This document shows, piece by piece, positions 1-8,228 of a stretch of DNA of 64,000 bases; the first letter of the stretch is position 1, and each line of letters opens with the position of its first letter. The stretch is from Pseudomonas sp. ATCC PTA-122608. Its GTDB lineage: Bacteria; Pseudomonadota; Gammaproteobacteria; Pseudomonadales; Pseudomonadaceae. The stretch is from assembly GCF_001952855.1 (NCBI RefSeq), contig NZ_LPNO01000035.1, positions 458,886 to 522,885 on the forward strand, in the 5' to 3' direction. A program made the position numbers and the translations under genes. The notes beneath the pieces were generated by a model that saw only the letters and a list, made by a program, of their open reading frames with translations, made no database searches and was not told where the DNA came from.

Positions 1-173
1 ATCTCTATGATGATGGCACGGTAATGTCCATGGCTTTCATAGGGACCAATTAGTTGGCCGTAGGAGCGTGTATCGACTTTTAGATTTTTCGGTACAGTAC
101 GAACTATAAGCTCGCTGAAGTCCTCGGATTTCGATGGGGTCCGTGCAATAGCGAGGACGTTGGAAAAATGCAT
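1..173 (-). CDS. Hypothetical protein, 5' part only (runs off the window)
   Basis: An open frame starts at ATG 173-171 and reads leftwards for 57 codons without a stop to the window edge (MHFSNVLAIARTPSKSEDF...). A GGGAG ribosome site lies about 7 bases upstream. I do not recognise the family. The N-terminus has no signal peptide or membrane segment. The upstream DNA is clearly more AT-rich than the rest of the window, so the gene may have been acquired, but this is inference from base composition only. Confidence 0.5.
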   Translation of the reverse strand, partial: MHFSNVLAIARTPSKSEDFSELIVRTVPKNLKVDTRSYGQLIGPYESHGHYRAIIIE

Positions 174-463
174 CACGTTGCTCCCTTTTCCGGCATGCGA
201 GGCCGTCAATTCAATCGCTGCAGGCGTTTAGATGTTAATCGAATTGAATACGCCAAAACGTGACAAATTTTAACATTCGCCACGTTATTTGCAGGGGGTA
301 AGGCGGATTTCAGGCGGGTGTTGAAAGCGGATTTCTGGGCGGGAGTACTCATATGCTAGTGCAAATTTTTTAGTGTGCGATAAGTATTTTAGGCGGGTTG
401 ATATTTTTTGGCTGAAATGATTTAACCCTTCTAGTCCTTAAGCTCTAAAACGCTTATACGTGA
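174..463. other. AT-rich intergenic stretch
   Basis: There is no supportable gene here. The stretch separates the minus-strand start at 173 from the 3' end of the AraC gene. It is visibly richer in A/T than the flanks, with T and A runs around 366-440. It presumably holds the promoter of the minus-strand gene at 1-173. I see no clear palindrome or REP. Confidence 0.5.
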
Positions 464-1315
464 CTATTTATAATAATCCAGCAAGGCAATAGCGGGCGTT
501 GAGTGCTGGGAGATGCTCGCGCGGTCGGCCAGGTAGCGCGCCGGAGGTTGACCGATGGCCTTGCGGAACATGGTGATAAAGCCGCTGGCGTTTTCATAGC
601 CGAGGTCCAGCGCTACCGTCTGCACACTTTCGCCTTTCGCCAGGCGCTGCAGTGACAGGATCACATGCAACTGTCGGCGCCAGCGGCCGAAACTCAGGCC
701 GATCTCTTCCAGCAACAGCCGGGTCATGCTGCGTTCGCTCATGCCGATGCGCACCGCCCATTCGCCCAGGGTGGCTTTGTCGCTGGGGTTGGCCAGCAAA
801 CTGTCGGCCAAGCGCCGCAGCCGAATGTCCCGTGGCATGGGCAAGTGCAGTGCCTCGATCGGCGCCAGCGCCAGTTCGTCCAGCAGCGTGGCCACCAATC
901 GGCCCTGTGCACCCTCGGTGTCGTACAGCGGCGGGAAGCTGACAGCCTTGCTGATCAATTCGTGTAACAGCGGCGATACCGCCAGCGTGCAGCATTGCCG
1001 TGGCAGGGCGCCGGCAGCGTCTGGGTCGACCAGCAGGCAGTACACATCTGCTGCACCGGAACCGCGTGCGGCATGGGAAAGGCCGCCGGGAATCCATAGT
1101 GCGCACTGGGGTGGCACGATCCAGATACCTTCTTCGATGACGCAATGAATCACCCCGCGCAAGGTGTACATCAACTGGCCTTTGCGGTGCTGGTGCGGCG
1201 CGTGCTCCCAGCTGGCGGAGGTGCTCGAGGCGCTCACCGCGACCACGGCACGGGGAATTGCGTCGGCAAGGGCCGGGCGCAACGGGTCGCGGGTTTCGAG
1301 GCGATGGTTGTACAT
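464..1315 (-). CDS. AraC-family transcriptional regulator with cupin sensor domain
   Basis: This is a 283-aa DNA-binding regulator. The first ~140 residues look like an AraC-type cupin sensor (HQHRKGQLMYTLRG and IWIVPPQCALWIPGGLSH). The C-terminal ~100 residues are the double helix-turn-helix, with SERSMTRLLLEEIGLSFGRWRRQ and the signature second helix LGYENASGFITMFRKAIGQPP. The layout matches the many pseudomonad regulators of this type that control a divergent neighbour. It is divergent from the small gene at 1425, and the 109-bp gap contains a repeated GAAACATTCT motif that is a plausible binding site. The effector is unknown. Confidence 0.9.
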   Translation of the reverse strand: MYNHRLETRDPLRPALADAIPRAVVAVSASSTSASWEHAPHQHRKGQLMYTLRGVIHCVIEEGIWIVPPQCALWIPGGLSHAARGSGAADVYCLLVDPDAAGALPRQCCTLAVSPLLHELISKAVSFPPLYDTEGAQGRLVATLLDELALAPIEALHLPMPRDIRLRRLADSLLANPSDKATLGEWAVRIGMSERSMTRLLLEEIGLSFGRWRRQLHVILSLQRLAKGESVQTVALDLGYENASGFITMFRKAIGQPPARYLADRASISQHSTPAIALLDYYK

Positions 1316-1342
1316 GGCGGGGACGGGTCTTGGCTGGAATGC

Positions 1343-1408
1343 GAAACATTCTGGCTATTCTGTGCAATGGCGTCCAGTGATGGCACGGCTATTATGAGAA
1401 ACATTCTC
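1343..1408. promoter_or_regulatory. Candidate AraC operator: direct repeat plus dyad
   Basis: The decamer GAAACATTCT occurs at 1343-1352 and again at 1398-1407, 55 bp apart. The second copy sits in a perfect inverted repeat GAGAA-ACA-TTCTC (1396-1408) just upstream of the ribosome site of the gene at 1425. Paired direct repeats in a divergent gap are typical of AraC-family sites. The assignment to the adjacent regulator is inference. Confidence 0.45.
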
Positions 1409-1424
1409 GTTAAAGGTGCTTCCC

Positions 1425-1835
1425 ATGCAACTCGACAGTTCTACATTCCCGGTGGTGAAAATCGTTTTCGACGCCCCCAGCGACACGCCACCGCAAGACA
1501 CCTTTGTGGCGTTCGAGGCGTTGTTGCAGCGCGAAGAACCCTTCGTACTGCTGCATGAAAAGGCCGTGGACGAAAGCACTCACGAGCACTTCCACGAAGA
1601 ACGCAAACACGCTTCTATCTGGATGAAGAAGAACAAGGTGGCCCTGCGTGCTTTCGTCAAAGGCATGATTCAGGTGGAGCCCAGCGCGGCCAAGCGCCTG
1701 GCGCTCAAGCCGTTTGCGGTGATGTTTGGCAAGGCGTGGGGCTACCCGTTATTGGTAGTCGAATCCACCGATCAGGCCTGGGCACTGGCGCGGGACGTGC
1801 TGGATACCCAGGTGTCGGACGTGGCGCACTATTGA
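1425..1835 (+). CDS. Small STAS/SpoIIAA-like protein
   Basis: This is a 136-aa soluble protein. ATG 1425 is preferred over GTG 1416 because AAAGG (1412-1416) lies 8 bases upstream of the ATG. The sequence has an N-terminal beta strand (FPVVKIVFDA), a central segment rich in His, Glu and Lys (ESTHEHFHEERKHASIWMKKN) and a C-terminal helix. The overall pattern resembles the SpoIIAA-like STAS/SEC14-type proteins seen in pseudomonads, but that assignment is tentative. It is divergent from the AraC regulator and probably its target. No enzymatic motif is visible. Confidence 0.6.
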   Translation: MQLDSSTFPVVKIVFDAPSDTPPQDTFVAFEALLQREEPFVLLHEKAVDESTHEHFHEERKHASIWMKKNKVALRAFVKGMIQVEPSAAKRLALKPFAVMFGKAWGYPLLVVESTDQAWALARDVLDTQVSDVAHY

Positions 1836-2824
1836 GTCTTGGGCGCTGCCGTGCTGCCACGCAAGGTGAGCTCGAATGGCAATACCACCTGGCGTTCTGG
1901 CAGTGGCGTTTTCTCGATCAGGGCGATGAGCATCTCGACCGCCTTGCGCCCAAAGGTTTCGGCAGGCTGGGCAATGGTGGTCAGCGGCGGGTCGCAGTAG
2001 GCGGCGAAGGGGATGTCATCAAAGCCCACCAGGGAAATATCCTGGGGCACGCGCAGGCCCTGTTGCTTGATGCGCTTCAAGGCACCGATGGCCATTTCGT
2101 CGTTTTCGCAGAACAGCGCGGTGGGGCGTTCGGCCAGGTCGAGCATGCTGCCGGCACCCTCGAAACCGGCGTGCAAAGTGAAGTCGCCGTGGCAGATGAG
2201 TGCCGGGTCGCGGGGGATGCCTGCGGCGTGCAAGGCGTCTTCATAACCGGCCACGCGGTCTTGGGTCAGTGGGCTGCTTTTCGGGCCTTTGATCAAGCCG
2301 ATGCGGCGGTGGCCGAGGTCGATCAAATGCTGGGTCATGGCCATGGCCGCGCCGCGGTTGTCGAGGCTGATGGTGGGATGACGGCCGTTCTGGATCACTT
2401 CGCAGGCGTTCACCAGCGGTGGTGATTCGCTGCAATCGCTGAAAGGGTCGGATGCGCGCAACTGAATCACCCCATCGGCCTGATGGGCGTGGACCAGTTC
2501 GGCGAACTGCTTTTCGATTTCAGCCTGGCCCCGGGTGTCGCACAACAGCAACCGATAGCCCGACGCCTGCGCCGCTTGCTGTGCGCCGCTGATCACCCGG
2601 GCGAAAAACGTGTTGGCAATCGCCGGTACCAGAATCACCAGGTTGCCGGTGCGCCGCGAGCGAAATTGCACCGCCATGCGGTTCGGCCGGTAGCCGGTCT
2701 GTTCCACGGCGGCGTTGACCTTGTCCCGGGTCTCGGGGAGCACGCGTTCAGGGCTGGCCAGGGTCCGTGACACGGTGGCCACCGAAACCCCGGCCAGGCG
2801 GGCGACTTCGCGAATATTGGACAA
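1829..2824 (-). CDS. LacI-family transcriptional repressor of the adjacent sugar cluster
   Basis: This is a 331-aa repressor. I choose TTG 2824, which gives MSNIREVARLAGVSVATVSR, because this is the usual LacI N-terminus and GAGG lies 5 bases upstream. The frame stays open to 2890, but that would add 22 residues before the helix-turn-helix. After the HTH (about 1-50) comes a periplasmic-binding-protein-like effector domain with SDPF, SLDNRGAAMAM, HRRIGLIKG and LVGFDDIPFAAY. It is divergent from the oxidoreductase gene at 2965, and an 18-bp perfect palindrome lies between them. It therefore very likely represses that operon and itself. The inducer is unknown. Its stop overlaps the 3' end of the convergent gene at 1425 by a few bases. 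Confidence 0.9.
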   Translation of the reverse strand: MSNIREVARLAGVSVATVSRTLASPERVLPETRDKVNAAVEQTGYRPNRMAVQFRSRRTGNLVILVPAIANTFFARVISGAQQAAQASGYRLLLCDTRGQAEIEKQFAELVHAHQADGVIQLRASDPFSDCSESPPLVNACEVIQNGRHPTISLDNRGAAMAMTQHLIDLGHRRIGLIKGPKSSPLTQDRVAGYEDALHAAGIPRDPALICHGDFTLHAGFEGAGSMLDLAERPTALFCENDEMAIGALKRIKQQGLRVPQDISLVGFDDIPFAAYCDPPLTTIAQPAETFGRKAVEMLIALIEKTPLPERQVVLPFELTLRGSTAAPKTQ

Positions 2825-2911
2825 GACAACCTCGTTATCAGAGCAGCAGCCGGCAAGTTTACCGCAGTCGGGGTTTGACACCGTGAGCAACTGGGCCTAA
2901 ATTTCCGGCAC

Positions 2912-2929
2912 GATGTAACCGGTTACATC
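2912..2929. promoter_or_regulatory. LacI-type operator, perfect 18-bp palindrome
   Basis: GATGTAACCGGTTACATC is a perfect 18-bp palindrome with the central CG step typical of LacI/GalR operators. It lies between the divergent LacI gene (start 2824) and the oxidoreductase gene (start 2965). It is the obvious binding site for the LacI protein encoded next door. Confidence 0.8.
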
Positions 2930-2964
2930 ATGGCCGGTAATGACCCAAAAAGAGAAGACTTGCG

Positions 2965-4122
2965 ATGACGGCTGCTGTGCAAAAAATAAGAATGGGCTTT
3001 GTTGGCGGCGGTGAAGGCGCCTTCATCGGCCAGGCCCACCGCCAGGCGGCGGGGCTGGATGGATGCTTTGAACTGGTGTGCGGTGCCTTCAGTCGCCAGG
3101 CCGAGAACAATCGCAACACCGGCAATGCGCTGGGCTTGCCTGCGTCCCGCTGCTACAGCGACTGGCAACAGATGCTGGCCGCCGAACAGACGCTCCCGGC
3201 CGGGCAGCGCATGCAACTGCTGGTGATCGTTACCCCCAATCATCTGCACGCACCCATCGCGACCCAGGCGTTGCAGGCCGGCTTCCATGTGTTCAGCGAG
3301 AAGCCTGCGGCATTGAACCTTGCCGAAGTGCAGGCGCTGGCAGAAGTCGTCAAAAATAGCGCCGGGCTTTACGGACTGGCACACACTTACCTGGGCTACC
3401 CGATGGTGTGGCAGGCCCGCGACATGGTGCGCAATGGCGTCATCGGCGCACTGCGCAAAGTGATCGTCGAGTACCCACAAGGCTGGCTCAGCCAGGACGT
3501 GGCCGGGCAGGGCAGCAAACAGGCTGAGTGGCGTGGCCAGCCGGAGCTGTCGGGGCTCGGCGGCTGCATCGGCGACATCGGCACCCACGCGTTTTCCTTG
3601 GCCGAGTTCATCGCCGACCAACCGATCGAACAGCTTTGCGCCAGCCTGGGCATCCACGTACCCGGCCGGCAACTGGATGACGATGCCGCCATGCTGTTCA
3701 AGATGGCCTCCGGCGCGAGCGGCGTGCTGATCGCCAGCCAAGTGTGTGCCGGTGAAGAGAACCCGCTGAAGATCCGCCTCTATGGCGACAAAGGTGGCCT
3801 GGAATGGCGCCAGGAAGAACCCGCCAGCCTGATCCATCGCTCCCTCGATCAACCCCTGCGCGTCCTGCGTTCCGGCGTCGGCCAGCCCTGGCTGTGCGAC
3901 GCGGCACTGCAACGCATGCGCCTGCCTGCCGGGCATCCCGAGGGTTACCTCGAAGCCATGGCCAACCTCTACCGCGACTTTGCCACGGCCATTCGCCAAG
4001 GCACCACGGCCGCTGGCGTGCCCGGCATCGAAGTCGGCGTACGCGGCATGGCCTTTATCGAAGCCGTGATCAGCAACCATCGCGGCGACGCGAAGTGGAC
4101 CCCCTTGGCAGCCCACTCATGA
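2965..4122 (+). CDS. Gfo/Idh/MocA-family oxidoreductase
   Basis: This is a 385-aa NAD(P)-dependent dehydrogenase of the inositol dehydrogenase/glucose-fructose oxidoreductase type. The N-terminal Rossmann fold has the glycine motif GFVGGGEGAFIGQAHR. The family signature SEKPAALNLAEVQAL follows near residue 112. The C-terminal alpha/beta domain contains GGCIGDIGTHAFSLAEF. It is the first gene of a three-gene operon with a TIM-barrel isomerase and an MFS transporter. The likely substrate is a sugar, keto-sugar or cyclitol, and which one cannot be read from sequence. Its stop lies 14 bases before the next start. Confidence 0.88.
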   Translation: MTAAVQKIRMGFVGGGEGAFIGQAHRQAAGLDGCFELVCGAFSRQAENNRNTGNALGLPASRCYSDWQQMLAAEQTLPAGQRMQLLVIVTPNHLHAPIATQALQAGFHVFSEKPAALNLAEVQALAEVVKNSAGLYGLAHTYLGYPMVWQARDMVRNGVIGALRKVIVEYPQGWLSQDVAGQGSKQAEWRGQPELSGLGGCIGDIGTHAFSLAEFIADQPIEQLCASLGIHVPGRQLDDDAAMLFKMASGASGVLIASQVCAGEENPLKIRLYGDKGGLEWRQEEPASLIHRSLDQPLRVLRSGVGQPWLCDAALQRMRLPAGHPEGYLEAMANLYRDFATAIRQGTTAAGVPGIEVGVRGMAFIEAVISNHRGDAKWTPLAAHS

Positions 4123-4136
4123 AGGAGATTACAAAC

Positions 4137-5189
4137 ATGCGCGGCCCCGGCATTTTTCTCGCCCAGTTCATCTCGGACGAAGCACCTTTCGACACCCTGG
4201 CCAACATCGCCCAATGGGCGGCATCCCAGGGCTACAAGGCGATCCAACTGCCGACCCTCGGCACTCGCTATATCGACTTGGTCCGCGCCGCCGAAAGCCA
4301 AGCCTACTGCGACGAACTCAAGGCAACCTGCGCCCATGCCGGTGTCGAAATCAGCGAACTGTCGACCCACCTGCAAGGCCAGCTGGTGGCGGTTCACCCA
4401 GCGTTCGATACGCTGTTCGACGACTTCGCCCCGGCCCATCTGCGGGGCCAACCCCAGGCACGTACCGAGTGGGCCATCGAGCAATTGAAACTCGCCGCCC
4501 ACGCCAGCCAGCGCCTTGGTTTAAAGGCCCATGCGACCTTCTCCGGCGCGTTGCTCTGGCCGTACATTTACCCCTGGCCACAACGCCCCAGCGGCCTGGT
4601 GGAACAAGGCTTCGCTGAGTTGGCCAAGCGCTGGCTGCCTATCCTCGACTGCTTCGAAGCCGCCGGCGTCGACCTCTGCTACGAAATCCATCCCGGCGAA
4701 GACCTGCACGACGGCGCCTCCTTTGAACGCTTCCTCGACGCCGTCGATCACCATCCCCGCGCCAACATTCTCTACGACCCCAGCCACCTGCTGTTGCAGC
4801 AAATGGACTACCTGGGCTTTATCGACCGTTACCACGCGCGCATCCGCATGTTCCACGTCAAGGATGCTGAGTTCCGCCCCGATGCACGTTCCGGTGTCTA
4901 CGGAGGCTATCAAGGATGGGTCGACCGTCCCGGTCGCTTCCGCTCGCTGGGCGACGGCCAGATCGACTTCAAATCGATCTTCAGCAAGCTCACCCAGTAC
5001 GACTTCAGCGGCTGGGCCGTGCTGGAGTGGGAATGCTGCCTGAAGGATGCGCAACAAGGCGCGGCAGAAGGGGCGACGTTCATCCAGCAGCACATGATCC
5101 GCAAGACCAAAAAGGCATTCGACGACTTCGCCGGCGTGACGTCCGACGAGCACTCCAACCGACGGCTGCTGGGCCTGCCCGACGCCTGA
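4137..5189 (+). CDS. Sugar phosphate isomerase/epimerase (xylose-isomerase-like TIM barrel)
   Basis: This is a 350-aa protein. ATG 4137 is chosen because AAGGAG (4122-4127) stands 9 bases upstream; the frame is open much further upstream, but only as overlap with the oxidoreductase. Family features include CYEIHPGED (metal-binding Glu), NILYDPSHLLLQQMDYLGFI, MFHVKDAEF and the C-terminal AVLEWECCLKDA, all typical of AP-endonuclease-2/xylose-isomerase-like barrels. It probably isomerises or epimerises the product of the neighbouring oxidoreductase. Divalent metal dependence is inferred from the conserved acid and His residues. Confidence 0.85.
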   Translation: MRGPGIFLAQFISDEAPFDTLANIAQWAASQGYKAIQLPTLGTRYIDLVRAAESQAYCDELKATCAHAGVEISELSTHLQGQLVAVHPAFDTLFDDFAPAHLRGQPQARTEWAIEQLKLAAHASQRLGLKAHATFSGALLWPYIYPWPQRPSGLVEQGFAELAKRWLPILDCFEAAGVDLCYEIHPGEDLHDGASFERFLDAVDHHPRANILYDPSHLLLQQMDYLGFIDRYHARIRMFHVKDAEFRPDARSGVYGGYQGWVDRPGRFRSLGDGQIDFKSIFSKLTQYDFSGWAVLEWECCLKDAQQGAAEGATFIQQHMIRKTKKAFDDFAGVTSDEHSNRRLLGLPDA

Positions 5190-5231
5190 ACACCGCTTCT
5201 GACCCAAAATAACAATAAAACGGTGACCCCA

Positions 5232-6455
5232 ATGAAAGCGCGACTGAGCGTCATGATGTTCCTGCAATTCTTTATCTGGGGCGGCTGGTTCGTCACCCTC
5301 GGCACTTTCCTCGCCAGCAACCTGGGGGCCAGTGGCGGGCAAATCGGCATGGCGTTTTCCACCCAGTCGTGGGGCGCGATCATCGCGCCGTTTATCATCG
5401 GCCTGATCGCCGACCGTTACTTCAATGCCGAGCGCATCCTGGCCGTGCTGCACCTGATCGGCGCAGTGCTGCTCTACCAGCTGTACCGCGCGCCGGACTT
5501 CATCGGGTTTTACTCTTACGTGCTCGCGTACATGGTCATCTACATGCCAACCCTGGCGCTGGTGAACTCGGTGGCCTTCCGGCAAATGAGCGACCCGGCG
5601 CAGGAGTTTTCGCGCATCCGCGTGTGGGGCACCTTGGGCTGGATCGTCGCGGGGTTGGTGATCAGCTTTGTATTCGCCTGGGATTCCCAGCAGTCGATCA
5701 CCACGGGCGCGTTGCGCAACACCTTCCTGATGTCTGCCATCGCGTCACTGTTGCTGGGTTTCTACAGCTTCACCTTGCCGCGCACTGCGCCCTTGAAAGC
5801 CGAGGCGGGCAGTGGCGATATCAAGCAGCTGCTGGGGCTGGATGCGCTGGGGTTATTAAAGGATCGCAGCTACCTGGTGTTCTTCATCGCCTCGATCCTG
5901 ATCTGCATTCCCCTGGCGTTTTACTACCAGAACGCCAACCCGTTTCTTGCGGAAATCGGCGTGACCAATCCCACCGCGAAGATGGCCATAGGGCAGGTGT
6001 CCGAAGTGCTGTTCATGCTGCTGTTGCCGCTGTTTATCCAGCGGTTCGGCATCAAGATCGCGCTGCTGGTCGGCATGCTGGCCTGGGCGCTGCGCTATGC
6101 GCTGTTCGCCTACGGCAACAACGGCGAACTGGCGTTCATGCTGTTTACCGGGATTGCGCTGCATGGCATCTGCTATGACTTCTTCTTCGTTTCGGGGCAG
6201 ATTTACACCGATGCGAAAGCGCCGGAGCGCTTCAGGAGTTCGGCCCAGGGGCTGATTACCCTGGCGACTTATGGCGTGGGGATGTTGATTGGATTCTGGG
6301 TGGCGGGGCAGGTGACCGACCACTATGTGGCGGCAGGTGGCAGCCATGACTGGCGCAGCATCTGGCTGTTTCCGGCAGGGTTTGCGTTGTTGATATTTTT
6401 TTGTTTTTCGGTGGCGTTCAAGGGGCGTGAGCGGGTGGCGCAAGATCAAACGTAG
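5232..6455 (+). CDS. MFS transporter, nucleoside:H+ symporter (NupG/XapB) type
   Basis: This is a 407-aa inner-membrane protein with about 12 hydrophobic segments. It starts MKARLSVMMFLQFFIWGGWFVTLG, a pattern shared with the nucleoside:H+ symporter branch of the MFS. GLIADRYFNAERIL and RIRVWGTLGWIVAG are also family-like. The start could instead be GTG 5223; ATG 5232 gives the usual N-terminus, but neither has a strong ribosome site. In the context of an oxidoreductase and an isomerase it is probably the uptake system for the sugar or cyclitol-like substrate rather than a nucleoside carrier. It ends just before a REPIN. Confidence 0.85.
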   Translation: MKARLSVMMFLQFFIWGGWFVTLGTFLASNLGASGGQIGMAFSTQSWGAIIAPFIIGLIADRYFNAERILAVLHLIGAVLLYQLYRAPDFIGFYSYVLAYMVIYMPTLALVNSVAFRQMSDPAQEFSRIRVWGTLGWIVAGLVISFVFAWDSQQSITTGALRNTFLMSAIASLLLGFYSFTLPRTAPLKAEAGSGDIKQLLGLDALGLLKDRSYLVFFIASILICIPLAFYYQNANPFLAEIGVTNPTAKMAIGQVSEVLFMLLLPLFIQRFGIKIALLVGMLAWALRYALFAYGNNGELAFMLFTGIALHGICYDFFFVSGQIYTDAKAPERFRSSAQGLITLATYGVGMLIGFWVAGQVTDHYVAAGGSHDWRSIWLFPAGFALLIFFCFSVAFKGRERVAQDQT

Positions 6456-6560
6456 GAGCTGTCGAGCGTTAGCGAGGCTGCGAAAGCGGTGGGTCAGGCA
6501 GCATCAATGTTGCAGAACTGACGCCGTCGCAGCCTCGCTAAAGCTCGACAGCTCCCACAA
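6452..6560. repeat. REPIN (inverted REP pair, GTGGGAGCTGTCGAGC type)
   Basis: Two REP sequences face each other: GTAGGAGCTGTCGAGCG at the left and the complementary form ending GCTCGACAGCTCCCACA at the right. The inner arms are GCGAGGCTGCGA and TCGCAGCCTCGC, with a short variable loop between. It sits between the convergent MFS and LspA-like genes. A second doublet of the same type is at 39168-39275. Confidence 0.9.
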
Positions 6561-6605
6561 GTGTTCAGGGTTTTCCGGCAGCCATTCGGGTTGACTGGAC
6601 AAACC

Positions 6606-7103
6606 TCAGACGTTACCCGGCTTCTTGAACAGATCAACCATCAGCAACAACGCACCCAAGGTGATCGCGATATCCGCAAGATTGAATACGCCTGTATGCA
6701 GCGAGCCGACATTCACCACCATGTAATCGACAACATGGCCGTCACGCAATACCCGGTCGATCAGATTCCCGGCGCCGCCCAGGGCAATCAGAAAAAGCGG
6801 CGCGGCCTTGCGCAGGGAATGGTTCCAGTTCTTCCAGGCCCAATAACCGGCCCAACACACTACGGCGGCCACACCGACGATAAAGATCAGTTGCTTGACC
6901 TGGGTTGGCAAACCAGCGCCGAGGCTGAGGAATGCGCCCGGGTTCAGGCTCAGTTCCAACGCCATGTTCACCGGGCTTGAACCGAACCGGAACGTCGTGG
7001 CTTGCAGCGAAAACAGCGCCAGCAGTTTGATCAACTGGTCCAGGGCAATAAAGGCAATGCCCATCAGCACAGCAAAGCTTCGTCCTCTCAAAGCGTCCTG
7101 CAT
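6606..7103 (-). CDS. Signal peptidase II family protein (LspA paralogue)
   Basis: This is a 165-aa inner-membrane aspartic protease of the type that cleaves prolipoprotein signal peptides. ATG 7103 (MQDALRGRSF) gives the family length; the longer frame would add a soluble leader. There are four hydrophobic segments. The two catalytic aspartate motifs are both present: GGAGNLIDR and VFNLADIAI. It is not next to ileS, where the housekeeping pseudomonad lspA normally lies, so it is probably a second copy; the rest of the genome would settle this. It is divergent from glutaminase across a 156-bp gap. Confidence 0.85.
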   Translation of the reverse strand: MQDALRGRSFAVLMGIAFIALDQLIKLLALFSLQATTFRFGSSPVNMALELSLNPGAFLSLGAGLPTQVKQLIFIVGVAAVVCWAGYWAWKNWNHSLRKAAPLFLIALGGAGNLIDRVLRDGHVVDYMVVNVGSLHTGVFNLADIAITLGALLLMVDLFKKPGNV

Positions 7104-7259
7104 CTTCAACGTTCCACTCCTTCGTGTGTTTTCGCCTGAATCGGCGGCGGCCAGAAGATATCGCACGGCCTGCGCAGCGTCCATCTTTGCACCAGCAGCC
7201 TGCCTGGTGCCGGTGTTTCAGGTATCCTCCGCGCCCCGCTCAACAACTATTCCCAAACC

Positions 7260-8183
7260 ATGCCAGAACAAAACATGCAGGCCCTGTTGGAGTCGATCCT
7301 CGACGAAGTTCGTCCACTGATCGGCCTCGGCAAGGTCGCCGATTACATCCCCGCACTGGCCGACGTACCGGCGCAGCAACTGGGCATTGCCGTGTATGGC
7401 AATGACGGCTCGTTCTATTGCGCGGGCGATGCTCACACGCTGTTCTCCGTGCAGAGCATCTCCAAGGTGTTCAGCCTGGTGCAGGCCATCGACCATGGCG
7501 GCGAAAGTATCTGGGAGCGCCTGGGCCACGAACCGTCGGGGCAGCCGTTCAACTCCATGGTGCAGCTGGAGTTTGAGCGCGGGCGGCCACGTAACCCGTT
7601 TATCAACGCCGGGGCATTGGTGATCTGCGACATCAACCAATCGCGCTTTGCTGTACCGATCCTGTCCATGCGCGACTTCGTGCGGCGGCTGTCGGGCAAC
7701 CCGCAGATCCTGGTCAACAGCGTCGTGGCTGAATCCGAAGCCCAGCACGGTGCGCGCAATGCGGCGATGGCATACCTGATGAAGTCGTTCGGCAACTTCC
7801 ACAATGATGTGGATGCGGTGCTGCACAGCTACTTCAACTACTGCGCGTTGCAGATGAGCTGCCTGGATTTGGCCAAGGCGTTTTGCTTTCTGGCGAATGA
7901 AGGCGTGTGCACTCACAGCGGCGAGCAGATTCTGACGGCGCGCCAGACCAAGCAAGTGAACTCGATCATGGCCACCAGCGGGCTCTATGACGAGGCGGGG
8001 AATTTTGCTTATCGCGTTGGCTTGCCAGGCAAGAGCGGGGTAGGCGGCGGGATTCTCGCGGTAGTGCCGGGGCAGTTTACGGTGTGCGTCTGGTCGCCGG
8101 AGTTGAATGCAGCGGGCAATTCGCTGGCGGGGATGAAGGCGTTGGAGTTGTTGAGCGAGCGGATTGGGTGGTCGGTGTTCTAG
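7260..8183 (+). CDS. glsA: Glutaminase
   Basis: This 307-aa enzyme hydrolyses L-glutamine to glutamate and ammonia in the cytoplasm. It has the serine-dependent beta-lactamase-like glutaminase fold. The catalytic pair is Ser66-x-x-Lys69 in SVQSISKVF, and NPFINAGALV, SEAQHGARNAA and the C-terminal KSGVGGGI are family landmarks. Length agrees with bacterial glutaminase A/B (about 305-310 aa). It is a single gene, followed by a short hairpin that can end transcription. Confidence 0.95.
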   Translation: MPEQNMQALLESILDEVRPLIGLGKVADYIPALADVPAQQLGIAVYGNDGSFYCAGDAHTLFSVQSISKVFSLVQAIDHGGESIWERLGHEPSGQPFNSMVQLEFERGRPRNPFINAGALVICDINQSRFAVPILSMRDFVRRLSGNPQILVNSVVAESEAQHGARNAAMAYLMKSFGNFHNDVDAVLHSYFNYCALQMSCLDLAKAFCFLANEGVCTHSGEQILTARQTKQVNSIMATSGLYDEAGNFAYRVGLPGKSGVGGGILAVVPGQFTVCVWSPELNAAGNSLAGMKALELLSERIGWSVF

Positions 8184-8191
8184 GGCTTGAT

Positions 8192-8216
8192 CGCTCCCAC
8201 GCTTTGCGTAGGAGCG
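8192..8216. terminator. Hairpin (REP-like) between convergent genes
   Basis: An imperfect hairpin CGCTCCCACGC-TTT-GCGTAGGAGCG lies 9 bases after the glutaminase stop and just ahead of the convergent DUF6124 stop. The arm wording matches the REP-like CCCACGCTCTGCGTGGG arms found at 20347-20482. It may act as a bidirectional terminator. Confidence 0.5.
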
Positions 8217-8228
8217 CTGGCCTAAGTT

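Noticed and set aside
2923..4116. 397-codon open frame antisense to the Gfo/Idh/MocA gene
   Set aside because: Shadow frame; the plus strand codes for a clear oxidoreductase with a good operon context.
3804..4136. N-terminal extension of the TIM-barrel isomerase frame
   Set aside because: It overlaps the oxidoreductase gene and has Arg/Pro-rich shadow composition; AAGGAG before ATG 4137 marks the real start.
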